A stretch of DNA of 64,000 nt from Anaerolineae bacterium (GCA_013178185.1 JABLXC010000020.1:25928-89927), one strand, 5' to 3'; positions 16,650 through 27,260 are shown, counted from the first letter of the stretch. Program-made: numbers and translations. The notes: generated by a model not told the origin, from the letters alone.

Positions 16650-18611
16650 TCAGCTTGAGGCTGGCCTAACTGGTTGGGTCAATTCATCTTTCTGCGCGCT
16701 CTGACCCGCTGTGGCTTCACTTAGGCGTTGCACAATTTTTGCTTGCGAATTTTTGTATCTTTCAGATTTTTTAGTGCCTGTAGGTGCAGTCTCACTTTCT
16801 GTTTCGTCACTTTTGGGTTTTGCTCCGTAGTAGTAATCGGAATAATACCTGTAGTTGCCATAATAATCAGATCGATGCTTTGGAATTCGGTTAAATACAA
16901 CCCCAATTACATTTGCATTGACGCGTTTCAACTGTTCGAAAGTTGCCCAGGCAGCGTCACGTTGTGTTTGGCCGGGGTTAATGACGATAATGACGGCGTC
17001 CGCTAGAGACGCCAGGATGGATGTGTCCGAAATCAGAATTGGGGGGCTGTCAATAATCGAGATGTCACTCATCTCCTGGGTTTCTGCAATAAAATCGCGC
17101 ATTCTGCTGGATGCGAGTAGTTCTGAAGGGTTGGGCGGTAAGGGGCCGCTTGGGATGACGGATAGAAGCGTTTCGCGCCAGACGCGACGCACTGTCTGGA
17201 TGGGACGTTGGTTGGTCAAGATATCACTCAAACCTACTCGATTCGGAATCGCTAAAAAACGATGAACCTTAGGTCGCCGAAGGTCTGCATCAACGAGAAG
17301 CGCTTTTTTTCCACTCTGTGCGATTGTGGTTGCAAGATTAACTGAGATGGTAGTCTTTCCCTCGCCAGGGCTTGGACTGGTGATCGCCAGCGTTTTAATA
17401 GGCTTTTCAAGACCTGAAAATTCTATATTTGTCCGAAGCGTGCGAAATGCTTCGGCGATCGGCGAACGAGGCTGCGTGGCAACGTAGATTTCCAATTTGC
17501 CGCCATTGTTTTTACGAATACCCATATCGCCAACAAAAGCCATAACAGGTAGATTCATCAGCGCTTTGATGTCTTCGGGCGATTTAACGGTATCGTCCAG
17601 ATACTCTATCAAAAAGACAATTCCCAGGATGATGAGCAGTCCGATAGCGCTGCCAAGGGCAGCATTAACCAACGGTTTGGGGCGAACGGGTTTTTCGGGA
17701 ACGCTGGCTACTTCAACCTGGACAATGTTGGGGGTTGTGCTCAAACGTGCCAACCGTACGGATTCATAACTACTCAACAAGTTTGAGTAAATTTGTTGAT
17801 AAAGCACCAGGGTGTTTTTCATCTGATCCAGTCGCCCCGTATCTCCCCCAGTTGTTGTGGCTGTGTTTCCGGCACTCAGGAGGTTTAGGGAAATTTCCTG
17901 GTAGAACTTTAAGGTTGAAAGCAATTGCTCCAGGGTCAATTTCTTTTCTTGCAGAGCCAGGTTTTGTTCTGGTGATAGGGAAGCCGGGTCCCCGCCAGCG
18001 CTGATTACCGAGATTTCTTGCTGGGTTTTAATGATTTCTGCCTGGAGATCGCTGATTTGTTTTTGCACCTCTTCCTGTTGATTTTTCAAAGATTCTTCTG
18101 AAGCTGTGGCAATATCTTGTTGAAGACTGGCGATCTGATTTTCTACTTGTTTCAGTTGCGTTTGCAGACTCTGCTCAGAGGCAGAAAAACGACTGGATTG
18201 AATGGCTTCATTTTGTTCGATGAGAACCTGTACTAACCCGTTGGCGATATTTGCTGCGCGAACCGGGTTGTTATCATCTACAGTGATTCGAATAATCAGC
18301 GTATCGCGAATTAACTGGCCTCCGATTTGTTCTGGCTTGATCTCATAATCCAATTGTGTACTAACAGCCTTTAATACAGGTTCGGTTGTCAGCAACTGGA
18401 TATAGGTTTGAGCCAATTGCTGATCGCTGAGGTAGGTAAATTCACTGGTTTTAGCATCGGGGGGACGCGAAACGAGAAGTTTTGTGGAGGCTTGATAGAT
18501 TGGAGGAAGGTATTGGCTGGCAATGTAACTACCGATTAGGAATACAAGCGACCCAATGACCAGCAGCCATGCCCTACGTTTCAAGATTGATAGATACTGT
18601 TTTATCTCCAT
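16650..18611 (-). CDS. Polysaccharide co-polymerase with tyrosine autokinase (Wzc-like)
   Basis: Inner-membrane protein controlling chain length and export of surface polysaccharide (653 residues). It has an N-terminal Wzz domain with membrane helices near 14-33 and 317-337 around a coiled-coil-rich periplasmic part (about 140-235). A cytoplasmic BY-kinase follows, with Walker A SPGEGKTT (413-420) and Walker A' [10 protein letters not shown] (438-447). The tail has eight tyrosines within residues 583-595, the expected autophosphorylation cluster. It is the last gene of the leftward exopolysaccharide cluster. Confidence 0.93.
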   Translation of the reverse strand: MEIKQYLSILKRRAWLLVIGSLVFLIGSYIASQYLPPIYQASTKLLVSRPPDAKTSEFTYLSDQQLAQTYIQLLTTEPVLKAVSTQLDYEIKPEQIGGQLIRDTLIIRITVDDNNPVRAANIANGLVQVLIEQNEAIQSSRFSASEQSLQTQLKQVENQIASLQQDIATASEESLKNQQEEVQKQISDLQAEIIKTQQEISVISAGGDPASLSPEQNLALQEKKLTLEQLLSTLKFYQEISLNLLSAGNTATTTGGDTGRLDQMKNTLVLYQQIYSNLLSSYESVRLARLSTTPNIVQVEVASVPEKPVRPKPLVNAALGSAIGLLIILGIVFLIEYLDDTVKSPEDIKALMNLPVMAFVGDMGIRKNNGGKLEIYVATQPRSPIAEAFRTLRTNIEFSGLEKPIKTLAITSPSPGEGKTTISVNLATTIAQSGKKALLVDADLRRPKVHRFLAIPNRVGLSDILTNQRPIQTVRRVWRETLLSVIPSGPLPPNPSELLASSRMRDFIAETQEMSDISIIDSPPILISDTSILASLADAVIIVINPGQTQRDAAWATFEQLKRVNANVIGVVFNRIPKHRSDYYGNYRYYSDYYYGAKPKSDETESETAPTGTKKSERYKNSQAKIVQRLSEATAGQSAQKDELTQPVRPASS

Positions 18612-18635
18612 GGGGGTATCCTCATTGGGTTGAGC

Positions 18636-20099
18636 TTAATAGGCGCCGGCTCGCTGGATGACAACAGGAATGGTTCGTACAAGTATATAAATATCCATCC
18701 ATATTGACCAGTGTCTAATGTAATATTCATCTAACCGGACTCTATGGGCATACTTTAAATTGCTTCGACCAGAGATCTGCCATAATCCAGTTAATCCTGG
18801 TTTTACTTGCGTATAGAGGTTGAGATTCTTATTATACTTTGTGACTTCTGCTTGAATAATTGGTCGAGGACCTACCAGGCTCATTTCCCCTTTGATCACA
18901 TTCCAAATTTGAGGTAATTCATCTATACTGGTTTTTCGGAGAATCCTGCCGACGCGGGTGACGCGCGGATCGTTCTTTAACTTATGCGATGTATTCCATT
19001 CGACTGTAAGTTCCTGGTTGTCTTTCAAGTATCTCTTTAAATCCTCATCAGCGTTTTGGACCATTGTCCTGAATTTCCATAGGGTGAACTCTTCTCCTCC
19101 CTGACCAATGCGTTTATGCCCGTAAAATATATCTCCTTTTGAATCAAGGCGGATTATCAAGCCTATAACCAAAAATATTGGAAGTAGAAATGGCGAAGCC
19201 AAAAGGATTAAGAAAATATCGATTAATCGCTTTGTGGTTTGTTGTAAAGGATCTAGCAAGTTGCATTCCACTTCAAGGCCCAACATACCTTGAAAGTCAT
19301 GAGAGATGACGGCCGAACCACCGATCCATTGAAAAGAGGAAGTTTGGATTAGATGCCGAATCCCAAACAGGCGTTCATCAATCAGTTCGGAACGAAAGCG
19401 CTCTGCAACTTCGGAAGTGACCAGAATAGCCGTATTGATATGAATGTTTGTGAGTAGTTTTTTATCCTGAATAAGCAAGTCGATGGGTAAAACTGGGACA
19501 TCATAGACGTACTGACGCGCCAGATCACCATCAAATACAATCACGGGGAGTAATCCTAAATCGGGTTTGCTTTTTAGATACTGATAGATCTCTTGTCCCT
19601 GGAGACCAAATCCAATCAATGCTATCGGTTCTCCCCAAAGATTTGCTGTATAGAAAATGTGGCGGATGATCCTGCGCCCAACGGGAACCAACACTAATGC
19701 GAAAAACCAAAAGAAGGAAAAAATTAAGCGTGAATATGTAATAGATGTCTTTGCCCAAAAGGTTATTGTGGCAAGTAGCGGCAGCACGATGCTGGTCGAG
19801 ATAGTAAGTCTTTGTAACTCTTTTACCACATCAACGCCAATTGCGGGGTACAGATTATTGATGAAATAGACCGCGATGAAAATGAAAACTACCGGAGCGA
19901 GAGTGATATATTCCTGGTATCCCCTCAGACCTTCCCCGATTAACGAACGGGTGATTACTGAAATTCCACCTGCCATCAGCAGGCTGATGACGTCTGAGAT
20001 GATCAGCAGAAGAGACATCCAAATGCGGGCGTACCGTCTATAGAACAATTTTGTTCTATAGATATTGGCTATCGTCTTTGTGGATTCAATTTCCGCCAT
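18636..20099 (-). CDS. Undecaprenyl-phosphate sugar phosphotransferase (WbaP/WcaJ type)
   Basis: Starts repeat-unit assembly by moving a sugar 1-phosphate from a nucleotide sugar to undecaprenyl phosphate. The 487-residue protein has several N-terminal membrane helices, a central nucleotide-binding-like region, and a C-terminal catalytic domain (about 285-487) with KRLIDI, GQGGEEFTLWKFRTM, DELPQIWNVIKGEMSLVGPRP and the PGLTGLWQISGR motif. The sugar cannot be told; galactose or glucose is usual. AAAGGGGG precedes the ATG. It lies between the co-polymerase and a WcaI-like glycosyltransferase. Confidence 0.93.
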   Translation of the reverse strand: MAEIESTKTIANIYRTKLFYRRYARIWMSLLLIISDVISLLMAGGISVITRSLIGEGLRGYQEYITLAPVVFIFIAVYFINNLYPAIGVDVVKELQRLTISTSIVLPLLATITFWAKTSITYSRLIFSFFWFFALVLVPVGRRIIRHIFYTANLWGEPIALIGFGLQGQEIYQYLKSKPDLGLLPVIVFDGDLARQYVYDVPVLPIDLLIQDKKLLTNIHINTAILVTSEVAERFRSELIDERLFGIRHLIQTSSFQWIGGSAVISHDFQGMLGLEVECNLLDPLQQTTKRLIDIFLILLASPFLLPIFLVIGLIIRLDSKGDIFYGHKRIGQGGEEFTLWKFRTMVQNADEDLKRYLKDNQELTVEWNTSHKLKNDPRVTRVGRILRKTSIDELPQIWNVIKGEMSLVGPRPIIQAEVTKYNKNLNLYTQVKPGLTGLWQISGRSNLKYAHRVRLDEYYIRHWSIWMDIYILVRTIPVVIQRAGAY

Positions 20100-20111
20100 A
20101 AATTTCCCCCT

Positions 20112-21308
20112 TTACCCCATGATTTGTGTTATTGCTTGCTCAAACTGGTCGGTAATCTGCTGGATGTTGAAGGCCTTTTCTGCATAAGCGCGAGCATTTC
20201 TTCCGAATAGTGTGCGATCAAATTGGTTTTCATATAATATTTTCGCTGCCTGGAGAAATGCAACAATATCATTGGGTGGCGTTACGAGGCCCGCTTTTTG
20301 CTCATTAATAATGCGCGCAGCGAGATTGTTCGAGGAAATTGCCAGGAGCTGCGGTTTTTCCGCGCACATGTAGGTCAGCACCTTTGAGGGAACAGAAAAT
20401 TCGCCGGCATCCAGGTTAAGAATGGTTACCAGAACATCTCCGGAAGCCAGGACCTCTGGCATTCTCTCATACGGTTGGTAGGGGAAAATTTCTAAATTGG
20501 TAAGCTGGTGTTCAGTTTTCTTTCTGGATAGCCACTCGGCTCCTGGACCCTCTGAAATGATCGCTACGCAAACGTTCTTATGCGCCTGAAATTGCTGGGC
20601 CAGTCTTAATAATAACTCCGGGTTGTGTTTCATGCCGAGCGTGCCAGTGTATAAAAAACAAAAACGGTGAGTGAGGTTGTGAAGCTTTGCCCAGTCGTTT
20701 TCTTTCCTTTTGACTGGAAAATCTGAAATTGGAGCCCAATTCGGAATTACCCAGAGTTTTGCATCTGCGCGCAGCCAGGGTTTGATTCTTGCAGGGAAAT
20801 CTTCCGAAATTAATATCACCCCATCGCTTTGATTGAGCAGTTTATTTTCGAGAAAGATGTGGTAATTGCCGATCAATTTACCCAGCAACGGTAACTTGTC
20901 GGCAAGGATTTTATAGGCTGCCCGGCCGTTTAAATCTTGCACCCAAAAAATTAATGGGACAGCGTTTTTTTTACAATTGGAAAGAATAATTCTTTGAGAA
21001 TCCAACGGTGTATTTGCGGAGAGAATTACCTCGATCCGGGCGTTATTGATTTCTTTGACCAGGAGATTCCCATATTCGATTTCCTGTCGCCAGCGGTTGA
21101 AGAGGGAATACTTTTGGAGTTTGTTTCGCGTGTAGATTGGTTTAATTCTAAAACGCTCAGGGTCATCGACGTGCCGCAATAAGTTGCCTTTGGGAGTGTT
21201 GTTATGCCCGCAGTAATAGTGAATTACCTGGTGACCACGACGGGCAAGTTCGCGACTTAGCTGGACTTGAAAGGGATGTCCTGCATAATCATGGACGCCG
21301 ATTCGCAT
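20112..21308 (-). CDS. GT4 glycosyltransferase, WcaI-like
   Basis: A GT-B fold glycosyltransferase of 398 residues. The N terminus RIGVHDYAGHPFQVQLSREL and the later WVQDL and GTLGMKHNPELLLRLA segments resemble the WcaI/colanic acid branch of family GT4. The C-terminal donor-binding region has SGDVLVTIL, VPSKVLTYMCAEKP and a late Glu-rich stretch. It should add one sugar to the lipid-linked repeat unit; donor and linkage are unknown. It starts two bases before the epimerase stop upstream, so it is tightly cotranscribed. Confidence 0.87.
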   Translation of the reverse strand: MRIGVHDYAGHPFQVQLSRELARRGHQVIHYYCGHNNTPKGNLLRHVDDPERFRIKPIYTRNKLQKYSLFNRWRQEIEYGNLLVKEINNARIEVILSANTPLDSQRIILSNCKKNAVPLIFWVQDLNGRAAYKILADKLPLLGKLIGNYHIFLENKLLNQSDGVILISEDFPARIKPWLRADAKLWVIPNWAPISDFPVKRKENDWAKLHNLTHRFCFLYTGTLGMKHNPELLLRLAQQFQAHKNVCVAIISEGPGAEWLSRKKTEHQLTNLEIFPYQPYERMPEVLASGDVLVTILNLDAGEFSVPSKVLTYMCAEKPQLLAISSNNLAARIINEQKAGLVTPPNDIVAFLQAAKILYENQFDRTLFGRNARAYAEKAFNIQQITDQFEQAITQIMG

Positions 21309-21310
21309 GG

Positions 21311-22285
21311 TTATCCTCTCAATTTCGTATAAACCTGTTTCTCGATCCAGGGATAAGTTCGCGATAACCCTTCTTCCAGGGAGATTTCTGGCTCCCAGTT
21401 TAATACCTGCTTTAAAAGGTTGTTATCAGAATTGCGGCCACGAACTCCTTGAGGGCCTGGAACATGTTTCTTTTGTAGTTGGACGCCTGCGATGCTCATA
21501 ATCATATCGGCCAGCTCGTTAATGGTCACCATACGATCTTGACCAAGGTTCAGGGGTTGGGGATAGTCCGAGAGCATCAACTTGTAAATACCCTTAAGGC
21601 AGTCATCAATATAGCAAAATGATCGGGTTTGCTCGCCATCACCCCAAATTTCAATTTCCTTTGCGCCGGAGAGTTTGGCGTAAGCGATTTTCCGACATAA
21701 GGCGGCGGGCGCTTTTTCACGCCCACCTTCCCAGGTGCCATAGGGACCAAAGATATTGTGGAAACGGACGATCCTTGTTTCTAGCTTATATTGTTGGCTG
21801 TAATGCTGGCACATTATTTCAGAATACAGTTTTTCCCATCCATAGGCATCTTGTGGTTGGGCTGGATAGGCGTCTTGTTCCCTCAAAGGGGTGACATTTG
21901 CTTCCAATTGCAGGTGTTCTGGGTAAACGCAGGCAGAGGATGTATAAAACAATTTTTTGACGCCATTTCTGCGACTTGCTTCGAGTGTTTGTAAATCGAT
22001 CAAAGTGTTGTTTCGTAAAATCTCTGCTTGATACACGGAGATATAGCCCATCCCACCCATATCTGCTGCGAGAGCGTAAACTTCATCTACTTCCCTTGTT
22101 GCTCGGAGACAGTTTTCCCACTTCCGAAGATCTAAAAGCTCGAATTCATCGGCGTCAGTTTCTGAAAACTCGGGCGTTTTGATATCCACACCCTTGACCC
22201 AATACCCCTGTTTTTTCAGGTAGCTGACCAGATGATGGCCGATAAAACCACCTGCGCCTGTGACGAGCACACGAGTCTGCATCAT
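21311..22285 (-). CDS. GDP-mannose 3,5-epimerase
   Basis: Extended SDR that converts GDP-D-mannose to GDP-L-galactose or GDP-L-gulose. It shows the NAD motif GAGGFIG at 10-16 and MGGMGYIS. Active-site residues Cys119 (SSAC), Tyr148 with Lys152 (YGWEK) and Lys191 (GGREKAPA) each sit 26 positions before the residues known in the plant enzyme (Cys145, Tyr174, Lys178, Lys217). HIPGP-like and VRGRNSDN segments also match the plant family. This suggests an L-galactose- or L-gulose-derived residue in the polysaccharide. No GDP-mannose synthesis gene is in the window. Confidence 0.87.
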   Translation of the reverse strand: MMQTRVLVTGAGGFIGHHLVSYLKKQGYWVKGVDIKTPEFSETDADEFELLDLRKWENCLRATREVDEVYALAADMGGMGYISVYQAEILRNNTLIDLQTLEASRRNGVKKLFYTSSACVYPEHLQLEANVTPLREQDAYPAQPQDAYGWEKLYSEIMCQHYSQQYKLETRIVRFHNIFGPYGTWEGGREKAPAALCRKIAYAKLSGAKEIEIWGDGEQTRSFCYIDDCLKGIYKLMLSDYPQPLNLGQDRMVTINELADMIMSIAGVQLQKKHVPGPQGVRGRNSDNNLLKQVLNWEPEISLEEGLSRTYPWIEKQVYTKLRG

Positions 22286-22297
22286 ATTTTCACCTTT

Positions 22298-23050
22298 TCA
22301 GCGCGGATAAAACACATAGCTATGATTATCCAGGAAATTTTCGGGTTCCTGTGCTGCTCCAGTATTCACGGAAATTCCTTTATTCTGATATCCGGCGGTC
22401 ACTAATGTTGCGATTAACTCTAAACGATTGACATTTTCGTGAATTTCGACAACCAGAATTGGGCGGTCTTTCAACAGAGTTTGCTGCATGCCTGCTAGCA
22501 CATTGATTTCCATCCCCTGAACATCTATTTTTATTCCATCAATTTTGTGGATTGGTGTGCAAATTTGAGGCCAAAGGCAGTCCAGTGAAATAGAAATCAG
22601 TTGCTCAAACCCTGCTTTTGATTTGAAGGTGCTGTCAGCCATGCCTCTGATAATGGGTAATTCTAAAATTTCCATGGTATCTTTTTCGCTGAGCGCCAGC
22701 GGCAGGATGGTGAGTTGGAAAAGATGGTTGATTCTTTTGGTTATGTTTAAATAACCCGCTGTAGACAATACCGGTTCGAAGGCGAAAATGTGCCCCTCGC
22801 TTCCTACCAGACGACACAAGGAAAGAGAGGTAAAACCGTAATGAGCGCCGATATCTAGCCAGGTCTGGTTTTTTTTAACAGTCCTTGAAAAGAATTTCAG
22901 TAAGGATTTTTCTGCGTATCCCAAGATGGCGGCAGGGTATTCATAGCAAGAAGTAACAATTTTCATGCCTCGTAGCTGACCGCTCAGGATGCGGTAAGGC
23001 CTGACGGTTCTTGGAAGAAAACAGCGCGCGGTATCTTTAAGGAAGTTCAT
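22298..23050 (-). CDS. FkbM family methyltransferase
   Basis: A 250-residue SAM-dependent methyltransferase. The motif I region WLDIGAHYGFTSLSL is followed by FAFEPV, and VVEIHEN lies late in the protein, as in FkbM enzymes that O-methylate sugars. IDGIKIDVQGMEINVLAGM is the family's signature block. It probably caps or decorates the repeat unit. Its start overlaps the upstream glycosyltransferase by 14 bases. The acceptor cannot be deduced. Confidence 0.87.
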   Translation of the reverse strand: MNFLKDTARCFLPRTVRPYRILSGQLRGMKIVTSCYEYPAAILGYAEKSLLKFFSRTVKKNQTWLDIGAHYGFTSLSLCRLVGSEGHIFAFEPVLSTAGYLNITKRINHLFQLTILPLALSEKDTMEILELPIIRGMADSTFKSKAGFEQLISISLDCLWPQICTPIHKIDGIKIDVQGMEINVLAGMQQTLLKDRPILVVEIHENVNRLELIATLVTAGYQNKGISVNTGAAQEPENFLDNHSYVFYPR

Positions 23051-24251
23051 AGTAATTAGGCGGGATGGGTTCCTTTCTCAAAACTCTGCAAATGGCATCT
23101 TCCAGGCTTTTCGCGCTTCTCTGCCACGCAAATTGTGCGACGAGCTTTTTACCGTTTTCACCCATCATCCTTCTTTTTGCAGGGTTGTTCAGTAGCTGAA
23201 GTATTTCGCTGGCCAAAATGTGTTCATCGAGCGGTACAAGAATTCCAGCCCCTCTCCGTTCGATCTCTTGCGCGTAGTTGATCGAATTCGATATGATCAC
23301 TGGCAAACCTTTCGACATTGCTTCGAAAATAGAAAATCCAAAATTCTCAGCGTGAGACGGAAGCACGTATAGGGTTGCATCTGTAAACGCATTTTCTTTG
23401 TCTTGCCCAAGCAGCAAGCCTGTGAAGATGACTGATTTTCCATATCCATTTTTTGCAGCCATCTTTCTAATTTTGTGTCCATACTCCGGTGGATCATCAC
23501 CGCCAGCAATTACAAGGAGCGTCTCGGGTTTCTGGTTCAAAACCTGGGCAAAGGCAGAGATCAATAATTCCAATCCTTTCTTGGCGTTTATCCTTGCCAA
23601 AAAAAGGATGAAATCCCCTTGAAAATCAGCCAGGTATTTTTTTCTGAATTCGCCTTTTTGCCCAACGAGGTTGCTGGGTTCGAATCCTAACGGGATGATG
23701 GTAGACGGAGCCTTCAAATTGAGACCTGAGGTCTCCTCTTTTTCCCCTGCGGCGGTGAACAAGAGAACAGAGGCATGGTTTAATATTGATCTGGCAAATA
23801 AGCGATCATAGATAAATTTCTTGTGTTTTCCGACAGCCCTTTGAAATGGCGCTAGGACACCGTGCAGCCAGAGGCCATAAGGAATCTGGTTGATTTTAGC
23901 CAACCAGTATCCGGTGAGGACAGGGTAGGAGTAGAGAGAGTGCAACATGAGGAAATCTGCTTTTTGCGCTTCTTTTTTTACATGTCTTATCAGAGAAGGA
24001 GAGAAAGACCATCGTCCTAAAGCTGGAAAAGCGACGATACCGAAGGAACCCTGGGAAGCCCGCTCGGGTGAGGGCTCTTGATCTAGTGAATTGATGCGGT
24101 ACTTTTCGTAACCTGGAGTGATTGCTCCGCCGATGACAACCCGGACATCATGGCCGCGCTCGGATAGATGCATGTTGATAATCGGCGCTGAAAAGATGCC
24201 CACCCCCCCATATTTTGGATTTGCACCCTCGACGAAGGAAATGATCTTCAT
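23037..24251 (-). CDS. GT4 glycosyltransferase
   Basis: A 404-residue GT-B enzyme. It starts with the acceptor-side glycine-rich stretch GANPKYGGVGIFSAP. The donor side has FLARINAKKGLELLISAF, YVLPSHAENFGFSIFEAMSKGLPVI and the E-x7-E retaining motif region. It overlaps the FkbM gene by 14 bases and is 22 bases downstream of the asparagine synthase gene. It likely transfers one sugar to the lipid-linked repeat unit; specificity is unknown. Confidence 0.9.
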   Translation of the reverse strand: MKIISFVEGANPKYGGVGIFSAPIINMHLSERGHDVRVVIGGAITPGYEKYRINSLDQEPSPERASQGSFGIVAFPALGRWSFSPSLIRHVKKEAQKADFLMLHSLYSYPVLTGYWLAKINQIPYGLWLHGVLAPFQRAVGKHKKFIYDRLFARSILNHASVLLFTAAGEKEETSGLNLKAPSTIIPLGFEPSNLVGQKGEFRKKYLADFQGDFILFLARINAKKGLELLISAFAQVLNQKPETLLVIAGGDDPPEYGHKIRKMAAKNGYGKSVIFTGLLLGQDKENAFTDATLYVLPSHAENFGFSIFEAMSKGLPVIISNSINYAQEIERRGAGILVPLDEHILASEILQLLNNPAKRRMMGENGKKLVAQFAWQRSAKSLEDAICRVLRKEPIPPNYYELP

Positions 24252-24273
24252 GTTATGGTTGGTTTTAGATTAA

Positions 24274-26130
24274 TCAAAGGTTGTTGTTTACCCATTTTCG
24301 CAGGACATACAGCGCCCATGGTCTTACCCATGAGGTTCTTTCTTCTAGAAAATCTTGCCAGATATCTTGGGCTATGTTTGTATCGAAAACCGAAAGTTTG
24401 CCTTGGTCGCTGGTCAATAGAGCAGCTTCCATCTCTCCCTGTAAAGAGCCATGGAGCCAATGCTTGAAGGGCAAGTGAAAAACCTGCTTTTTGCGACGTG
24501 TTATGTCGGGCGGCAGATTTCCAATAGCCTCGACCAGCAATGACTTTGGCACTGCACCTTGTGCTTTCACCTCTCCGGGAAGTGAGAGAAGAAATTCAAC
24601 AAGGTGATGATCCAGATACGGCTCACGCAGTTCAAGAGAATGCGCCATGCTCATGCAATCCGAATCGCGCAGGAGGATATTTCTTAGGTAGTCGGTCAAT
24701 TCGAGAATCGAGATCTGGTTGAACTGATCTTGTGAATGCAAGCCGTTCTTAGTGTTATTTCTGTTCTGGGTCAAACCAGGGATTAGAAGCTGACGATTCT
24801 CTGGAGAAAAGAGTTCGCGAATAAGGTAATAAGACTGTGTGTAATCCTCTTGCTCTTCAAACCAGCGTTGAAGTTTTTGAGACCGGCTGTTGTTTTTTAG
24901 ACTGGCTTTGATAACAGCTCCAGCCAGTTTGCCAAGCCAGGCTGGCGTAAGGTTTCGGAAAGTTTCTAATAAAGGTGCCCAATGAAAACTGGGATATCCG
25001 CCGAATATCTCATCTCCGCCAATACCTGATAACACAACGGTAAGACCAATCTGGCGCGCCGATCTTGAAACGAAATAGGTATTGATACCGTCGAAAGTCG
25101 GTTGATCCATTGCGGCTAATGCGGCGGGCAGGGCGTTCACCATCTCCTCTGATGTTAGCAGCACTTCAGAATGATCGGTGTGAAAGTATCGCGAAACCAA
25201 TTGAATCGATCTTGCTTCTGAATATTCTTCTTCCTTGAAAGTGATTGAAACGGTGCGAGGTGTCTGTCTACCATTCTCCATCGCGAGTGAAACGATAGAA
25301 GAGGAATCAACACCTCCACTCAGAAAAATGCCTAAGGGAACATCACTTAATAATCTTAAATGGACCGATTCGAAGAGCTTTTCCCGAAGTTTTTGAACAA
25401 TTTTCTCTCGAGCCCAACCTGAATACTGATCGTTGATTTCTTGTGGGGGAGACCAGTAAGTGTGGAGGGTGAATTTGTTGTCTTTATAAATTCCATACGA
25501 ACCAGCTGGCATGGAATAAACCTCTCGGATAATCGTCCAGGGGTCTCTGACCCCTCCTAGTGCCAGGTAGGAATCAATACCCTCAAGAGATAATGTTTTA
25601 GATATGCAGCCGCTGGCAAGCAAGGCACGTACCTCTGACGCGAATATCAGAAGATCGCCCTTGTGATAATAATAGAGAGGCTTTACACCTAAACGATCTC
25701 TGACCAACCACAGCAAATTTTCGTGCTCATCCCAAAGTGCGAAAGAAAACATTCCTCGAAACCATCTTAAACATTCGCGTCCCCATTCGGAATAAGCTTT
25801 TAGGATAACTTCAGTATCAGTGGCGCTAATAAATCGATGCCCTTTTTTTTCAAGCAGGTTTCTCAGTTCTAAAAAGTTGTAGATTTCGCCGTTATAGACA
25901 ATCCAATTCCCTGTGGAGTTGTCTGGCATCGGCTGATGGCCTGCGGGAGTCAAGTCGATGATTGGAAGCCGGGTGTTGCCAATGCCCAACGACCTGCCGC
26001 CAAGTATGCTCTGGAAATGGCATCCGGCGTCATCTGGGCCGCGATGATAGAGTTTGCCTGTCATCGAAGAGACAATTGTTCGAATATCGAGGTTGGAGTT
26101 TCCGGTAATGATCCCGCTAATTCCGCACAT
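24274..26130 (-). CDS. asnB: Asparagine synthase (glutamine-hydrolysing) family
   Basis: A 618-residue AsnB-type amidotransferase. The N-terminal glutaminase keeps the catalytic Cys2 after Met (MCGISG), with YNGEIYNF and GHRFISATDTE. The synthetase domain has the ATP PP-motif SGGVDSSSI and the SGIGGDEIFGGYP loop. Such genes inside surface-polysaccharide clusters often amidate sugar uronates or attached amino acids rather than serving free asparagine supply, so the true substrate is uncertain. It sits between two GT4 glycosyltransferases in the same operon, with AAGGA before the ATG. Confidence 0.9.
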   Translation of the reverse strand: MCGISGIITGNSNLDIRTIVSSMTGKLYHRGPDDAGCHFQSILGGRSLGIGNTRLPIIDLTPAGHQPMPDNSTGNWIVYNGEIYNFLELRNLLEKKGHRFISATDTEVILKAYSEWGRECLRWFRGMFSFALWDEHENLLWLVRDRLGVKPLYYYHKGDLLIFASEVRALLASGCISKTLSLEGIDSYLALGGVRDPWTIIREVYSMPAGSYGIYKDNKFTLHTYWSPPQEINDQYSGWAREKIVQKLREKLFESVHLRLLSDVPLGIFLSGGVDSSSIVSLAMENGRQTPRTVSITFKEEEYSEARSIQLVSRYFHTDHSEVLLTSEEMVNALPAALAAMDQPTFDGINTYFVSRSARQIGLTVVLSGIGGDEIFGGYPSFHWAPLLETFRNLTPAWLGKLAGAVIKASLKNNSRSQKLQRWFEEQEDYTQSYYLIRELFSPENRQLLIPGLTQNRNNTKNGLHSQDQFNQISILELTDYLRNILLRDSDCMSMAHSLELREPYLDHHLVEFLLSLPGEVKAQGAVPKSLLVEAIGNLPPDITRRKKQVFHLPFKHWLHGSLQGEMEAALLTSDQGKLSVFDTNIAQDIWQDFLEERTSWVRPWALYVLRKWVNNNL

Positions 26131-26153
26131 GCCTTATGCTTCCTTATAACTGA

Positions 26154-27260
26154 TTATTCATTCAAAATTTGTTCGTACAGCGCAAAAATTTTTTCAACAG
26201 TCTTCTCCCAACTAAAAAGATTTGCCCTGGAAATCCCCTTTGTAATTAAAGCAGATTTCAACTCAGCATTAGCTGAAATATCTATTAGCGCTTTGGCCAA
26301 TCCCTCAATATCTTCTGCGTCGCATAAAATTCCTGCATCTGATATCACTTCGGGAAGCGAGGCCGATCTCGATGCGACGACGGGCACTCCGCAAGCCATC
26401 GCTTCTAATGGCGGCCACCCAAACCCCTCATATAGAGAGGGGAACAAGAGGCAATCCACACAATTGTATAACTCTGCCATCCTTTCTAGCGGGACATGAC
26501 TAAAGCAGGCACTCGACTCCCTAAGGTTATTCAGCTCGATTGCATTGTTCCATTCTTCATTTGGGGGGCCAATTTTTACCAAAAAACATGGCTTTCCTGT
26601 GATCTTTTTAAAAAGGGCAACAGCTCTGACAGCTTTTTGCTGATTCTTGTAGAACTGCGATCCTGAGAGTAGGACGCGAAATGCCCCGTTATTTGGAAGT
26701 CCCCATTGCCGACAGACCTTTTCTTTTTCTTGATTCGAATAAGGCTTAAAACAAGGATCAACCCCATAAGGAATGACAGATATTTTTTGGGGGTCACATT
26801 GCAATCTCATAATCAGGTCATTTTTTGTGTTTTGACTGGCCGTGATCAAGTGTCTGGCTCGATTTAGCGCTCTAAAAGAGATGATATTTAGCCAGGGTTT
26901 GCGCCCACGTGATATCCCGGAAATCCCGCCTTGCCAGCGAATTAAAGGGATGAGGTCGTGTACTGATACAATTGTTTTTTGTGGATCCAGGACATATAAG
27001 AGATGTGCATAAGCATGGTCAATAATGTGGTTGATTGCTCCACTTTGCTTGCGAGCTTGTAGCGGATAAAACAAGTAGCGCGAAAACCGCATAGCCCAAA
27101 CACCGTTTCCAAAGCGAACATCTTTCACCGGGGTGAAATTCACCAGATCAATTTTTGAGGCATATGACTGGTTCAAATAATTCCGTAAGCCATCGGCATA
27201 GCGCTCCATGCTCATACGATTGTCTTCTTGAAAATCTCTGAACAGGATCACAATGGTCAT
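26154..27260 (-). CDS. GT4 glycosyltransferase
   Basis: A 368-residue GT-B glycosyltransferase. It shows VSVHDLIPL near the middle of the first domain, SQNTKNDLI, VIPYGVDP, and the donor-binding LLFPSLYEGFGWPPLEAMACGVPVV block with its conserved glutamates. These features are typical of mannosyltransferase-like GT4 proteins. Its ATGA start overlaps the stop of the upstream polymerase-like gene by four bases. Sugar specificity is unknown. Confidence 0.92.
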   Translation of the reverse strand: MTIVILFRDFQEDNRMSMERYADGLRNYLNQSYASKIDLVNFTPVKDVRFGNGVWAMRFSRYLFYPLQARKQSGAINHIIDHAYAHLLYVLDPQKTIVSVHDLIPLIRWQGGISGISRGRKPWLNIISFRALNRARHLITASQNTKNDLIMRLQCDPQKISVIPYGVDPCFKPYSNQEKEKVCRQWGLPNNGAFRVLLSGSQFYKNQQKAVRAVALFKKITGKPCFLVKIGPPNEEWNNAIELNNLRESSACFSHVPLERMAELYNCVDCLLFPSLYEGFGWPPLEAMACGVPVVASRSASLPEVISDAGILCDAEDIEGLAKALIDISANAELKSALITKGISRANLFSWEKTVEKIFALYEQILNE

